Source: Aquimarina litoralis
GTDB lineage: Bacteria > Bacteroidota > Bacteroidia > Flavobacteriales > Flavobacteriaceae
Length of the DNA stretch: 62,838 nucleotides
NCBI RefSeq assembly: GCF_019295435.1
Contig: NZ_WEKL01000002.1
Span: 64,278-127,115 of the forward strand
Direction: 5' to 3'
The notes beneath the pieces are model-generated. The model was not told the origin of the DNA. It saw nothing but the letters and a program-made list of their open reading frames with translations, and searched no databases. Made by a program: the position numbers and the translations under genes. Below, piece by piece: positions 17,590 to 25,368 of this stretch; the first letter of the stretch is position 1; each line of letters begins with the position of its first letter.

Positions 17590-18147
17590 ATGAATTGGAT
17601 ACAAGAACCTTGGCCTTGGTTTGTCGCAGGACCATTAATTGCATTCGTAATGATTTTATTGCTAATGTTTGATAAAAAAATGGGAATGTCATCTAATCTT
17701 AGAACATTATGTACGATATGTGGAGCAGGGAAGGCATCTAGTTTTTTTAAGTTTAATTGGAAAGAACAACGCTGGAATCTTATCGTAGCTTCTGGGATGA
17801 TATTAGGAGGATTTATTGGAGCAAATCTGCTTTCAGAAAATCAAACGGTTAATCTAGCCCCAATACTTGTTGAAGATTTAAAAGAAATGGGTTTTGATAA
17901 TGCTGGTGAAGCTTACTTACCCAGTAAATTGTTTTCTAATTCAGTTTTCAATGATGCCAAAACATTAATGATACTTGTGCTAGGGGGCTTATTAGTTGGT
18001 TTCGGAGCTAGATATGCTGGTGGATGCACTTCGGGTCATGCAATTTCTGGATTGAGCGATTTACAGTTGCCTTCACTTATTGCAGTCATTGGATTTTTTA
18101 TAGGAGGTTTACTAATGGTGCATTTTATATTCCCATTTGTATTTTAG
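17590..18147 (+). CDS. YeeE/YedE-family sulfur transporter, first half
   Basis: This 185-residue membrane protein has about four to five helices and the signature GARYAGGCTSGHAISGL near residues 137-153, holding the conserved Cys of the YeeE/YedE (TsuA-like) family. Family members take up thiosulfate or related sulfur species through relayed cysteines. A second pair, CTICGAGKAS, lies near residue 40. In full-length members the two halves are one chain; here the second half is the next gene, 2 bp later. It lies behind a Crp/Fnr box, so import of reduced sulfur is probably under the same control as the rhodanese. Confidence 0.9.
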   Translation: MNWIQEPWPWFVAGPLIAFVMILLLMFDKKMGMSSNLRTLCTICGAGKASSFFKFNWKEQRWNLIVASGMILGGFIGANLLSENQTVNLAPILVEDLKEMGFDNAGEAYLPSKLFSNSVFNDAKTLMILVLGGLLVGFGARYAGGCTSGHAISGLSDLQLPSLIAVIGFFIGGLLMVHFIFPFVF

Positions 18148-18149
18148 TT

Positions 18150-18563
18150 ATGAGAACATTGATATATTTAGTTATTGGAGTTTTGTTTGGAATTGTTCTC
18201 TTCAAATCGGAGGCAGCTTCTTGGTTTAGGATTTACGAAATGTTTCAGTTTGGATCTTTTCATATGTATGGAATTATAGGATCTGCGGTACTAATTGGAA
18301 GCATTTTTATTCGGTTTGCTAAAAAAGGAAAGATTAAGTCCTTTTCGGGTAATACAATTCGTATCACCTCTAAAGAAAAAGGTTTTTATAGATATCTTTT
18401 AGGTGGTATTATTTTCGGTTTGGGTTGGGCGCTTGCTGGAGCATGTCCTGGTCCTTTGTTCGTTTTGGCAGGAGCTGGATATATACCTATTCTTATTGTA
18501 ATTCTAGCTTCAATAGTTGGTACCTTTTTATATGGGATTTTAAAAGAGAAATTACCACATTAA
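18150..18563 (+). CDS. YeeE/YedE-family sulfur transporter, second half (DUF6691 type)
   Basis: This 137-residue membrane protein has four helices and the counterpart signature GLGWALAGACPGPLFVLAGAG. The start at the ATG 2 bp after the previous stop gives MRTLIYLVIGVLFGI, which begins directly with a helix; longer versions reading back into the first half are less likely. It should pair with the first half to form the pseudo-symmetric sulfur channel. The next genes on this strand are far away, so the transcript probably ends soon after; the terminator at 18636-18670 belongs mainly to the opposite strand. Confidence 0.88.
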   Translation: MRTLIYLVIGVLFGIVLFKSEAASWFRIYEMFQFGSFHMYGIIGSAVLIGSIFIRFAKKGKIKSFSGNTIRITSKEKGFYRYLLGGIIFGLGWALAGACPGPLFVLAGAGYIPILIVILASIVGTFLYGILKEKLPH

Positions 18564-18635
18564 ATTATAAAAGCCTAGTTGAAAAAGTGTTGATATCAGC
18601 TTATGAATGTGTAGGTTTGTTTTATAACTAAAAAA

Positions 18636-18670
18636 GGCCGAATTATGATATTGAGTTCAAAAATTCAGCC
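18636..18670 (-). terminator. terminator of the micro-gene array
   Basis: On the minus strand GGCTGAATT and AATTCGGCC pair (nine positions with one G-U) around a 17-nt loop and are followed at once by six T. It lies 22 bp after the stop of the last micro-gene, showing that the array is a real transcription unit read on this strand. Confidence 0.7.
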
Positions 18671-18692
18671 CTTGTATATGATATCAATCAGA

Positions 18693-18839
18693 TCACTCTG
18701 TTTGATAGGTGTATCGTTTATTTCCGGTAATAATATTTCCTTCATAATCGTAAAATTGTGTTATGTAATTTACGAATCGATTGTACTGTGGAGTAGCACT
18801 ATTTCGTGATCGATTCCTTATATTTTGTAATGTTCTCAT
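18693..18839 (-). CDS. micro-gene A: 48-aa basic peptide, MRTL family
   Basis: A 49-codon frame, last of five in the array. It begins MRTLQNIRNRSRNS and ends EGNIITGNKRYTYQTE. It shares with the four 28-residue copies both the MRTL start and the C-terminal pattern GNI-x4-[KR]-RY, at matching spacing, so it is probably a longer paralogue with an inserted Tyr/Phe-rich middle. Seven Arg/Lys against three acidic residues. There is no signal peptide or membrane helix. The leader before its ATG (ATCAATCAAAA...TAATCATC) is like those of the other copies. Function unknown. Confidence 0.6.
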   Translation of the reverse strand: MRTLQNIRNRSRNSATPQYNRFVNYITQFYDYEGNIITGNKRYTYQTE

Positions 18840-18875
18840 GATGATTAGATTTTGATTGATGATTAGATAATAGCC

Positions 18876-18962
18876 TTACCTATAACGCCTTTTAGCATTC
18901 CAGATATTTCCTTTTGTACTCTTTAATTTGTTTGTGATTTGATTGTTGTCTAAAGTTCTCAT
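18876..18962 (-). CDS. micro-gene B: 28-aa basic peptide, MRTL family
   Basis: A 29-codon frame encoding a peptide that starts MRTLDNNQITNK and ends GNIWNAKRRYR, with net charge about +7. The protein is identical to copies C and D, but the DNA differs at six places (codons 9, 14, 25, 26, 27, 28), every one a synonymous third-base change. That pattern argues strongly for selection on the peptide. No signal sequence. Function unknown. Confidence 0.65.
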   Translation of the reverse strand: MRTLDNNQITNKLKSTKGNIWNAKRRYR

Positions 18963-19000
18963 GATGATTATTTTTTTTGATTGATGAATAATTTGATTGA

Positions 19001-19087
19001 TTATCTGTAGCGTCTTTTAGCATTCCAGATATTTCCTTTTGTACTTTTTAATTTGTTTGTAATTTGATTGTTGTCTAAAGTTCTCAT
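19001..19087 (-). CDS. micro-gene C: 28-aa basic peptide, MRTL family
   Basis: A 29-codon frame, identical in DNA and protein to copy D and differing from copy B only by synonymous changes. It is preceded by the shared leader ATTCATCAATCA, an A-run and TAATCATC directly before ATG; no Shine-Dalgarno is visible, which is common in Bacteroidota. Function unknown. Confidence 0.65.
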   Translation of the reverse strand: MRTLDNNQITNKLKSTKGNIWNAKRRYR

Positions 19088-19125
19088 GATGATTATTTTT
19101 TTTGATTGATGAATAATTTGATTGA

Positions 19126-19212
19126 TTATCTGTAGCGTCTTTTAGCATTCCAGATATTTCCTTTTGTACTTTTTAATTTGTTTGTAATTTGATTGTTGTC
19201 TAAAGTTCTCAT
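19126..19212 (-). CDS. micro-gene D: 28-aa basic peptide, MRTL family
   Basis: A 29-codon frame identical to copy C, showing recent duplication of the 125-bp unit. Its leader A-run is one base shorter than that of copy C. Function unknown. Confidence 0.65.
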   Translation of the reverse strand: MRTLDNNQITNKLKSTKGNIWNAKRRYR

Positions 19213-19249
19213 GATGATTATTTTTTTGATTGATGAATAATTTGATTGA

Positions 19250-19336
19250 TTATCTGTAGCGTCTTTTAGTATTCCAGATATTTCCTTTTGTATTTTTTAA
19301 TTTGTTTGTGATTTGATTGCTGTCTAAAGTTCTCAT
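19250..19336 (-). CDS. micro-gene E: 28-aa basic peptide, first gene of the array
   Basis: A 29-codon frame with three replacements relative to copies C and D (N6S, S15N, A23T) and one silent change at codon 9. The MRTLD start and KRRYR end are intact. It is the promoter-proximal copy. Its leader differs from the others, and the 233-bp gap upstream to the next gene holds AAGTTTTG, a one-mismatch -7 element, but no certain promoter. Function unknown. Confidence 0.6.
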   Translation of the reverse strand: MRTLDSNQITNKLKNTKGNIWNTKRRYR

Positions 19337-19569
19337 AATTGATATAGTTTTAAATTGTTATATACTTACTAGACAACAAAACTTCAATTTTGTTACAGTA
19401 CTATGTATAAAAAGGTACTATTTTAACATTTTTTAACCAAAATACTGGGGTTTTGAGAAGTTTTTTAGGAATAAATTAGAAAATATGCTGAAGTAAACTA
19501 GTGTAATTGTACTATAGATTAATGATATTTAGGAAAAGTATCATTAGTAAAAAATAAATTGAGTATATT

Positions 19570-20838
19570 TTATTTTAAATCTGTTATCCAGCGAATTCCT
19601 TCTCTAGTTAATCGATAATCTTTAAGCGTCTTCACTTTGGTTTTCATCCAATAAGAATCTTGATGGTAAGATCCCTTAAAAACAACTATATTATTATCAA
19701 TCTTTTCATAGGATAGTTTATATGCGTTGTCAATGGAATCATTAAATTTATGGAAATGGATGGTTTGTTTAACTGTATCAGCTTCAAATGAATAATAAAA
19801 TTTCTTTTTATCTACAGAAGTAATTGTTAAAGATTCTGGTCTATAAGAACTTCCATTAATCGAAATATTTTTCCATCTACTTTTATTAGATTCCTGAATA
19901 GTATCTCCATTTATCACAAGAATTTCAATTTCATGATATCCTGTTAGGGATGGAAATCTATTAACGGTTTGTGATTCTATCCTTTTTGAAAAGTTGATAG
20001 TACTTGAAATGATGAAATACAAAATAATAGCACTCTTAATTGAATACCCTATTTTCTTATTTTTTTTAAATAAAGGTTGATCCAAAAAAGGTTTAGTTGG
20101 TTTATTAAGGATAAAGAAATTGATAATTCTTTTAAAATCATCACTCAATAATAATATGGTCATTATTAAAAGATGAATTGCGAACATTTTAACCCTTACG
20201 TCGTATCCAACATCAATTAAAACTACATTCGCCATTGCAATAAATACTATAGTAGATCCGATAAACGTAAACCTTCTAAATAATAATAAAATGCCACCAA
20301 TTACTTCAACCCATCCGGTGCTCATTGTATAAAATTTGGAGTAACTCATAAAAGTCCATAGGTATCTCATACCATTATAGTCACCGATAGTACTTTCCAA
20401 TCTATTAAGATCCATCTCGCCAAATTGTAACATAAATACTTTAGCTAGTCCATAAAGAATTAACGTTAATCCGACATGATATCTTAAAATAGTTCTAGTA
20501 AGTATTTTTATTTTAGAATCATAGGCTAATTTTAATTTGCTATCAATAAGAATCCAAATTATTGTCCCGATAATAGAAAGAGTGATGATGAGCAAAAATC
20601 TACTATAATCATACTTTGAGTCAAATCCATTTAGGAGGTTATCTTTGTCAAATTCCCAGCCTAAAAAAAGTTGACCAAACCAAATAGTAAGATCCTTCCA
20701 AAACGAAATGTCAGAGGTATTTAATTCTACAATGTATTCAAATCCATAAGGGTATATGTAGAGTACTAAATAAAGAAATATAATTCTTAGATAAATTTTG
20801 TTAGACAAGCTCCAGTGAGTGTTTTCAATTGATGACAT
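19570..20838 (-). CDS. polytopic membrane protein, DoxX-like
   Basis: About 422 residues. Some eight hydrophobic helices occupy the first 300 residues, and the middle part (ILRYHVGLTLILYGLAKVF, then STGWVEVIGGILLLFRRFT) resembles the DoxX fold. The last 130 residues are a soluble, strand-rich domain (FYYSFEADTVKQTIHFHKF). I use the ATG at 20838 (MSSIENTHWSL) because the 14 residues before it are not signal-like. DoxX relatives handle thiosulfate or quinol-linked redox stress, which would suit the neighbouring sulfur genes, but the match is loose. Confidence 0.65.
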   Translation of the reverse strand: MSSIENTHWSLSNKIYLRIIFLYLVLYIYPYGFEYIVELNTSDISFWKDLTIWFGQLFLGWEFDKDNLLNGFDSKYDYSRFLLIITLSIIGTIIWILIDSKLKLAYDSKIKILTRTILRYHVGLTLILYGLAKVFMLQFGEMDLNRLESTIGDYNGMRYLWTFMSYSKFYTMSTGWVEVIGGILLLFRRFTFIGSTIVFIAMANVVLIDVGYDVRVKMFAIHLLIMTILLLSDDFKRIINFFILNKPTKPFLDQPLFKKNKKIGYSIKSAIILYFIISSTINFSKRIESQTVNRFPSLTGYHEIEILVINGDTIQESNKSRWKNISINGSSYRPESLTITSVDKKKFYYSFEADTVKQTIHFHKFNDSIDNAYKLSYEKIDNNIVVFKGSYHQDSYWMKTKVKTLKDYRLTREGIRWITDLK

Positions 20839-21037
20839 TTGTTTTGATTGATATGAGTTACAATAATACGATTTTATCATATATTTTATGCTTGACTATT
20901 TTATTAGAAAAATGATTACTTAGTGATGTGTTAGACACGTTAATAATTACTTAAATCATAAAGAACTATGATATAAACCTTATTACTTTCGTTTTGTCAT
21001 TTTGTATTTTTAATTTTAAAACAACCAAGTTTGTGAA

Positions 21038-21337
21038 ATGAAAGATAATTTTAGTAATATAATTAATTCAGCCACTCCAGTGCTGATAGATTTTTATGCA
21101 GATTGGTGTGGCCCTTGTAAGATGTTAGCACCAATTTTGAAGGAAGTAAAAGATGAATTAGGAGATACAGTTAAGATTATAAAAATTGATGTTGATAAAA
21201 ATCAGTCCTTAGCATCAAGATATCAAGTAAGAGGAGTACCGACTATGTTACTCTTTAAAGAAGGAAAACAACTCTGGAGACAATCAGGAGTATTACAAAA
21301 ACAAGATATAATCTCAACAATAAATTCTTATACATAA
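21038..21337 (+). CDS. thioredoxin
   Basis: A 99-residue cytoplasmic thioredoxin with the active site WCGPC (Cys24 and Cys27), the buried Asp (LIDFYADW) and the cis-Pro loop VRGVPTMLLF. It reduces disulfides and can reduce persulfides formed by rhodanese-type enzymes. It is followed 2 bp later by acylphosphatase, so the two are likely co-transcribed. Full length and all key residues are present. Confidence 0.93.
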   Translation: MKDNFSNIINSATPVLIDFYADWCGPCKMLAPILKEVKDELGDTVKIIKIDVDKNQSLASRYQVRGVPTMLLFKEGKQLWRQSGVLQKQDIISTINSYT

Positions 21338-21339
21338 AT

Positions 21340-21612
21340 ATGATAAAGCATTATGATATTACGGTAAAGGGTAAAGTACAAGGAGTTTGGTATCGTAAAA
21401 GCACTTTAGAGAAAGCCCAGCAGTTAGGAATCAACGGAATTGTAAAAAATTTACCTAACGGTAATGTTTATATTGAGGCTGAAGGACAGCAAGATCAATT
21501 GCAACTATTTTTAAAGTGGTGTGCAAAGGGACCTGAGTATGCAGTAGTGGATGAAGTTAGTAAAACTGAAACAGAGATTTTAGCATATGAAGATTTCCAG
21601 ATACGATATTAA
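21340..21612 (+). CDS. acylphosphatase
   Basis: This 90-residue protein has the signature GKVQGVWYRKST (Arg19 binds phosphate) and GIVKNLPNGNVYIEAEG (Asn37 positions the water). It hydrolyses acyl phosphates such as acetyl phosphate and carbamoyl phosphate. It lies directly behind thioredoxin. The size is normal for the family. Confidence 0.92.
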   Translation: MIKHYDITVKGKVQGVWYRKSTLEKAQQLGINGIVKNLPNGNVYIEAEGQQDQLQLFLKWCAKGPEYAVVDEVSKTETEILAYEDFQIRY

Positions 21613-21638
21613 AACATGGTGCTTTAGATGTTCTTCAC

Positions 21639-21683
21639 TGTAACATTTGTTACTGAAAGCGTCATTCTGTTTTTCTACTTTTA
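21639..21683 (+). promoter_or_regulatory. Crp/Fnr-type box and -7 element before the desaturase-like gene
   Basis: TGTAACATTTGTTACT (21639-21654) is followed by TACTTTTA at 21676-21683, a -7 element with one mismatch, again with the TTT placed 33.5 bp from the box centre. The next gene starts at 21781. A second -7-like TAAATTTG lies at 21769-21776, only 4 bp before that start. Confidence 0.6.
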
Positions 21684-21780
21684 AACTTTTAAAATAGCAA
21701 TCATATAAAAAGTGTAGGAAACCAATCATTTACCCGACATAATCATTAAGGTAAGAGGTTCTCTTTAGTAAATTTGTTTT

Positions 21781-22656
21781 ATGGATACGTATGTTAGTGT
21801 ATTTATTGATGCTTTCAAGAATAGTCTTCAATGGACTTGGAACTCCATTATTTTTGAGGTTCCTTGGTATATCAACTATTTCTGGGGATTAATAGCTATT
21901 TCTTTAGTCGTATGGGGTTTGGAATTACTATTTCCTTGGAGAAAAGAACAAGCTATTTTCAGAAAGGATTTCTGGTTGGATGGATTTTATATGTTCTTTA
22001 ATTTTTTTGTGTTCTCCATAGTAATAAGTGGTTTTTATGAATTGCTGAGTTTATTTTTTAGTGATTTAGGGATATCCAATCAGAGCTTAACAGTTATAAA
22101 TATTTCGAACTTACCAAAATGGATTCAGCTACTTGTCTTTTTTGTTATACTTGACTTTGTACAATGGTTTACTCATGTATTACTCCATAAGTTTTCTTTC
22201 TTTTGGAGGTTTCATAGGATACATCATTCGGTTAAAGAAATGGGATTTGCTGCACATCTTAGATACCATTGGATGGAAAATATTTTGTATAAACCACTTA
22301 AAACAATTGGAGTAATGGTTTTAGGAGGGTTTGAACCAGAACAGGCATATATTGTTCATTTTATGGCTATCGCAATAGGACATTTCAATCACTCAAATAT
22401 CAAAATCACTTGGGGACCTCTTAAATATATTTTAAATAACCCTGTGATGCATTTGTATCATCATGCGTATGAGCTGCCCAAAGGTTCTTTTGGTGTGAAT
22501 TTTGGTATTAGTTTAAGTCTATGGGATTATATTTTTAAAACTAATTACATTCCAGAAGATAGCGGAACCATAGAAATAGGTTTTCCCGGCGACGAAAAAG
22601 TACCTAAAAGTTTTTTAGGGCAGTTGTTATTTGGTTTTAAAAGTTTTAGAAAGTAA
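21781..22656 (+). CDS. sterol desaturase/fatty acid hydroxylase-family membrane protein
   Basis: This 291-residue protein has four or so helices in the first half and the histidine clusters of the di-iron family: HVLLHKFSFFWRFHRIHHS, then HFNHSNIK, then HLYHHAYELP. It should use oxygen to hydroxylate or desaturate a lipid in the inner membrane. The candidate Crp/Fnr box upstream suggests control by oxygen, redox or sulfur state. The lipid substrate cannot be told from sequence. Confidence 0.88.
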   Translation: MDTYVSVFIDAFKNSLQWTWNSIIFEVPWYINYFWGLIAISLVVWGLELLFPWRKEQAIFRKDFWLDGFYMFFNFFVFSIVISGFYELLSLFFSDLGISNQSLTVINISNLPKWIQLLVFFVILDFVQWFTHVLLHKFSFFWRFHRIHHSVKEMGFAAHLRYHWMENILYKPLKTIGVMVLGGFEPEQAYIVHFMAIAIGHFNHSNIKITWGPLKYILNNPVMHLYHHAYELPKGSFGVNFGISLSLWDYIFKTNYIPEDSGTIEIGFPGDEKVPKSFLGQLLFGFKSFRK

Positions 22657-22703
22657 GGTTTCTATAGGTTTTAACTAGAATAGTTCATTTTGAAACATAG
22701 GTA

Positions 22704-22889
22704 ATGAAAGAAAAAGTAAAGAAAAAAGCGTCTTCAAATACGGTATATGGATTAGGGATCATTGGAGCTCTAATATATTATATAAGCCACGCCACAAGCT
22801 TATGGATGGGGTTATTAGGTATAGTAAAAGCTATATTTTGGCCTGCTTTTCTTGTATACGAACTGTTGAAGTTTTTAGAAGCTTCATAA
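22704..22889 (+). CDS. small membrane protein, 61 aa
   Basis: The N-terminus is Lys-rich (MKEKVKKKASS), then two hydrophobic segments follow (YGLGIIGALIYYISHAT and LLGIVKAIFWPAFLVYELL). The pattern WxGLLGIVKAIFWPAFLVYELLKFL is one I associate with conserved small proteins of this phylum. It lies 47 bp after the hydroxylase-like gene. Function unknown. Confidence 0.7.
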   Translation: MKEKVKKKASSNTVYGLGIIGALIYYISHATSLWMGLLGIVKAIFWPAFLVYELLKFLEAS

Positions 22890-22904
22890 ATAAAAGGGCT
22901 ATTC

Positions 22905-22935
22905 TTTGCGGTACTTTTAATTAATTATAACTTTG
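22905..22935 (+). promoter_or_regulatory. canonical promoter for the MBL/rhodanese fusion
   Basis: TTG at 22905-22907 (in CTTTGC) and TAACTTTG at 22928-22935 are 20 bp apart, the usual Bacteroidota -33/-7 arrangement, 30 bp before the ATG. No TGTAAC box is present, so this gene is probably not in the Crp/Fnr group. Confidence 0.55.
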
Positions 22936-22965
22936 ACAAATTTTTGATAATTATTTCCAGGAAAA

Positions 22966-24354
22966 ATGAGAATTGAACAAATGTATACAGGTTGCCTTGC
23001 ACAAGGCGCATATTATATAGAAAGTAACGGAGAAGTTGCTATAATTGATCCACTGAGAGAAATAAAACCTTATATAGAAAAATCCCAAGAAGATAATGCG
23101 GAGATAAAATATATATTCGAGACCCATTTTCATGCTGATTTTGTAAGTGGACATATTACATTATCAAAAGAATCCAATGCGCCAATTGTATATGGACCAC
23201 AAGCACATACTTCCTTTGACGCGATTATTGCAGAAGATGGACAAGAATTTAAAATTGGAGATGTTACAATCGTGGCATTGCATACTCCAGGACATACTTT
23301 AGAAAGTACTACGTATTTGCTCAAAGATCCGCAAGGAAAAGATCACGCTATTTTTAGTGGTGATACCTTGTTTTTAGGTGATGTAGGAAGACCAGATCTT
23401 GCACAGAAAGCTGCAAATATGACTCAGGAACAGTTGGCAGAGATGTTATACGATAGTTTACGAACTAAAATAATGCCACTTGCAGATGATGTAATTGTAT
23501 ATCCTGCTCATGGAGCTGGTTCAGCTTGCGGGAAAAATATGAGCAAAGAAACGGTTGGAACTTTAGGAGCTCAGAAAGAAACTAATTATGCGTTGAGGTC
23601 AGATATGACCAAAGAGGAGTTTGTAAAAGAAGTAACTGATGGCTTGCTACCTCCACCATCATATTTTCCGCTAAATGTTAAAATGAACAAAGAAGGGTAT
23701 GATGATATTCAAGAGGTTTTAAATCGTGGTACACAAGAATTGGATCCGGATACATTTGAACAAATTGCAAATGATACTGGAGCTGTGATTTTGGATGTAA
23801 GACATCAAAATGATTATGTAAAAGGTCATATTCCACGTTCCATTTTTATTGGTTTAGATGGAGGTTTTGCTCCTTGGGTAGGAGCTTTAATAGGAGATGT
23901 GAAACAATCTATATTATTGGTTACTCCAGAAGGTAGAGAAGAAGAAACAGTTACTAGGTTATCCCGAGTAGGTTTTGATCATACTTTAGGTTGTTTAAAA
24001 GGAGGTTTTGATACCTGGAAACAAGCTGGAAAAGAAATCGATCAATTAGAATCAATTTCTGCAGAAACCTTTAAAAACAGGCTTACAGAAAATACGGCGG
24101 TTTATGATGTGAGAAAAGAATCAGAGTTTTCTTCTGGTCATATAGAAGGAGCACATAATACTCCTTTAAGTATGATTAATAATCATTTGTCGGAATTTTC
24201 TAAAGAAGATACTACCTTTTTTGTGCATTGTGCTGGTGGTTATCGCTCTGTAATTGCTGCATCCATTTTAAAAAGTAGAGGTATCCATAATTTGGTAGAT
24301 ATAGCAGGTGGATTTAAATCAATTCAAGAAGTAGATATTAAAACAACTAAATAA
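22966..24354 (+). CDS. metallo-beta-lactamase fold/rhodanese fusion (persulfide dioxygenase-like)
   Basis: 462 residues. The MBL domain spans about 1-230 with metal motif THFHADFVSGH (His54, His56, Asp58), HTPGHTLEST and FSGDTLFLGDVGRPD, the ETHE1/glyoxalase II-like branch. Two rhodanese domains follow: the first (about 255-355) has no catalytic Cys in its loop (LLVTPEGREE), while the second (about 370-460) has VHCAGGYRS with Cys. It should oxidise or transfer persulfide sulfur: the dioxygenase releases sulfite and the rhodanese combines it with persulfide to give thiosulfate. It fits the YeeE and rhodanese genes upstream. AGGAAA gives a good ribosome-binding site. Confidence 0.93.
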   Translation: MRIEQMYTGCLAQGAYYIESNGEVAIIDPLREIKPYIEKSQEDNAEIKYIFETHFHADFVSGHITLSKESNAPIVYGPQAHTSFDAIIAEDGQEFKIGDVTIVALHTPGHTLESTTYLLKDPQGKDHAIFSGDTLFLGDVGRPDLAQKAANMTQEQLAEMLYDSLRTKIMPLADDVIVYPAHGAGSACGKNMSKETVGTLGAQKETNYALRSDMTKEEFVKEVTDGLLPPPSYFPLNVKMNKEGYDDIQEVLNRGTQELDPDTFEQIANDTGAVILDVRHQNDYVKGHIPRSIFIGLDGGFAPWVGALIGDVKQSILLVTPEGREEETVTRLSRVGFDHTLGCLKGGFDTWKQAGKEIDQLESISAETFKNRLTENTAVYDVRKESEFSSGHIEGAHNTPLSMINNHLSEFSKEDTTFFVHCAGGYRSVIAASILKSRGIHNLVDIAGGFKSIQEVDIKTTK

Positions 24355-24498
24355 TAAGTTTTAGATGAGTATTACCTAAATATTTCCAGCGTATTTTTAA
24401 TACTATTGGTTAAGGTTTAGCGTTTTAGTTATTGATTTAACAGAGTTTTTATTTCAAAACCATTATTATTGTAACTTAATAAACCTACTTTTAGCTTT

Positions 24499-25368
24499 TT
24501 GAATCTTTATTTTTTATACATTATTTCCCTTCAGGAACAGCCTGAACCTGGGATTCCGAAATATTTGGCAGTGCTTTTGGCTGTCACGCTTATCTCTACA
24601 TGCCTATATTACATATCAAAGTATTTAGAAACTGTTTACGCAAATAAATACAAGAAACCTTTCTTTGTTCATTTCTATTTGTCATCTAAAAGATTACCAA
24701 AACATCTTGTCCCTTTTTTAGCTACAAACTCCTTATATACTAAACTAGACAAAAAGAAAAAAAAGTATTTTGAACACCGTGTAGTTCGATTTTTAGAAAC
24801 TACAAAATTTGTGGGTAGAGATGGACTTGTTGTAGATGATGATAAACGAATGCAGATAACACTTTTAGTGATTCAAATGACTTTTGGTATGCGGAATTAT
24901 CTTTTAGAATACGTAGAAACGATCATTCTATATCCCTCTACTTACTACTCTATACTGAATAAAACCGAAAATAAAGGAGAATTCAATCCTAGATCAAAGG
25001 CATTAGTATTATCATGGGAGCACTTTAATCATGGAAATTTAGATAGTGATGATGGAGTAAATTTAGGTATACACGAAATTACACATGCTATCCATTATTG
25101 TTCTTTAAAATGTAATAATATTAGTTCAGAGATATTTCATGATACTTTTCTGGAATTAGAGAACCATTTGTCTTCAGTTACTTTGAGAAATAAAATTATC
25201 GATAGCAAATTATTAAGAGAATATGCTTTTACAGATAAATTTGAATTTATAGCTGTTTTAGTGGAAGTGTTCATGGAATCACCAGATAAACTAAAGAGTC
25301 AATTTCCAGATATTTATGGATATGTAAGCAGGATGCTAAATTTCAGATATTTTGAAGCGCAAGCATAA
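24499..25368 (+). CDS. MtfA-like zinc metallopeptidase (M90 family)
   Basis: This 289-residue protein has an N-terminal membrane anchor (about residues 20-40, YLAVLLAVTLISTCLYYIS) and the zinc-binding GIHEITHAIHY. The domain runs from the FEHRVVRFLETTKF segment through SKALVLSWEHF to KFEFIAVLVEVFMESP, which holds a downstream acidic ligand. MtfA in enterobacteria is a peptidase that responds to the regulator Mlc; here only the enzyme family is claimed. A TTG start is used, as no ATG fits before the anchor. Confidence 0.8.
   Translation: MNLYFLYIISLQEQPEPGIPKYLAVLLAVTLISTCLYYISKYLETVYANKYKKPFFVHFYLSSKRLPKHLVPFLATNSLYTKLDKKKKKYFEHRVVRFLETTKFVGRDGLVVDDDKRMQITLLVIQMTFGMRNYLLEYVETIILYPSTYYSILNKTENKGEFNPRSKALVLSWEHFNHGNLDSDDGVNLGIHEITHAIHYCSLKCNNISSEIFHDTFLELENHLSSVTLRNKIIDSKLLREYAFTDKFEFIAVLVEVFMESPDKLKSQFPDIYGYVSRMLNFRYFEAQA

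Larger units (their letters stand above)
18876..19374 (-). repeat. tandem array of about 125-bp units, four copies
   Basis: Copies B to E are spaced 125, 125 and 124 bp start to start. Each unit is a 29-codon gene plus a roughly 38-bp leader with poly-A tract. The repeat is explained by gene duplication: the coding part is better conserved in protein than in DNA between B and C. Confidence 0.8.

Noticed and set aside
18876..19374. 125-bp tandem repeats as a CRISPR array or satellite DNA
   Set aside because: Units are far longer than CRISPR repeats, lack unique spacers, and each holds a conserved frame with silent changes; they are duplicated small genes.
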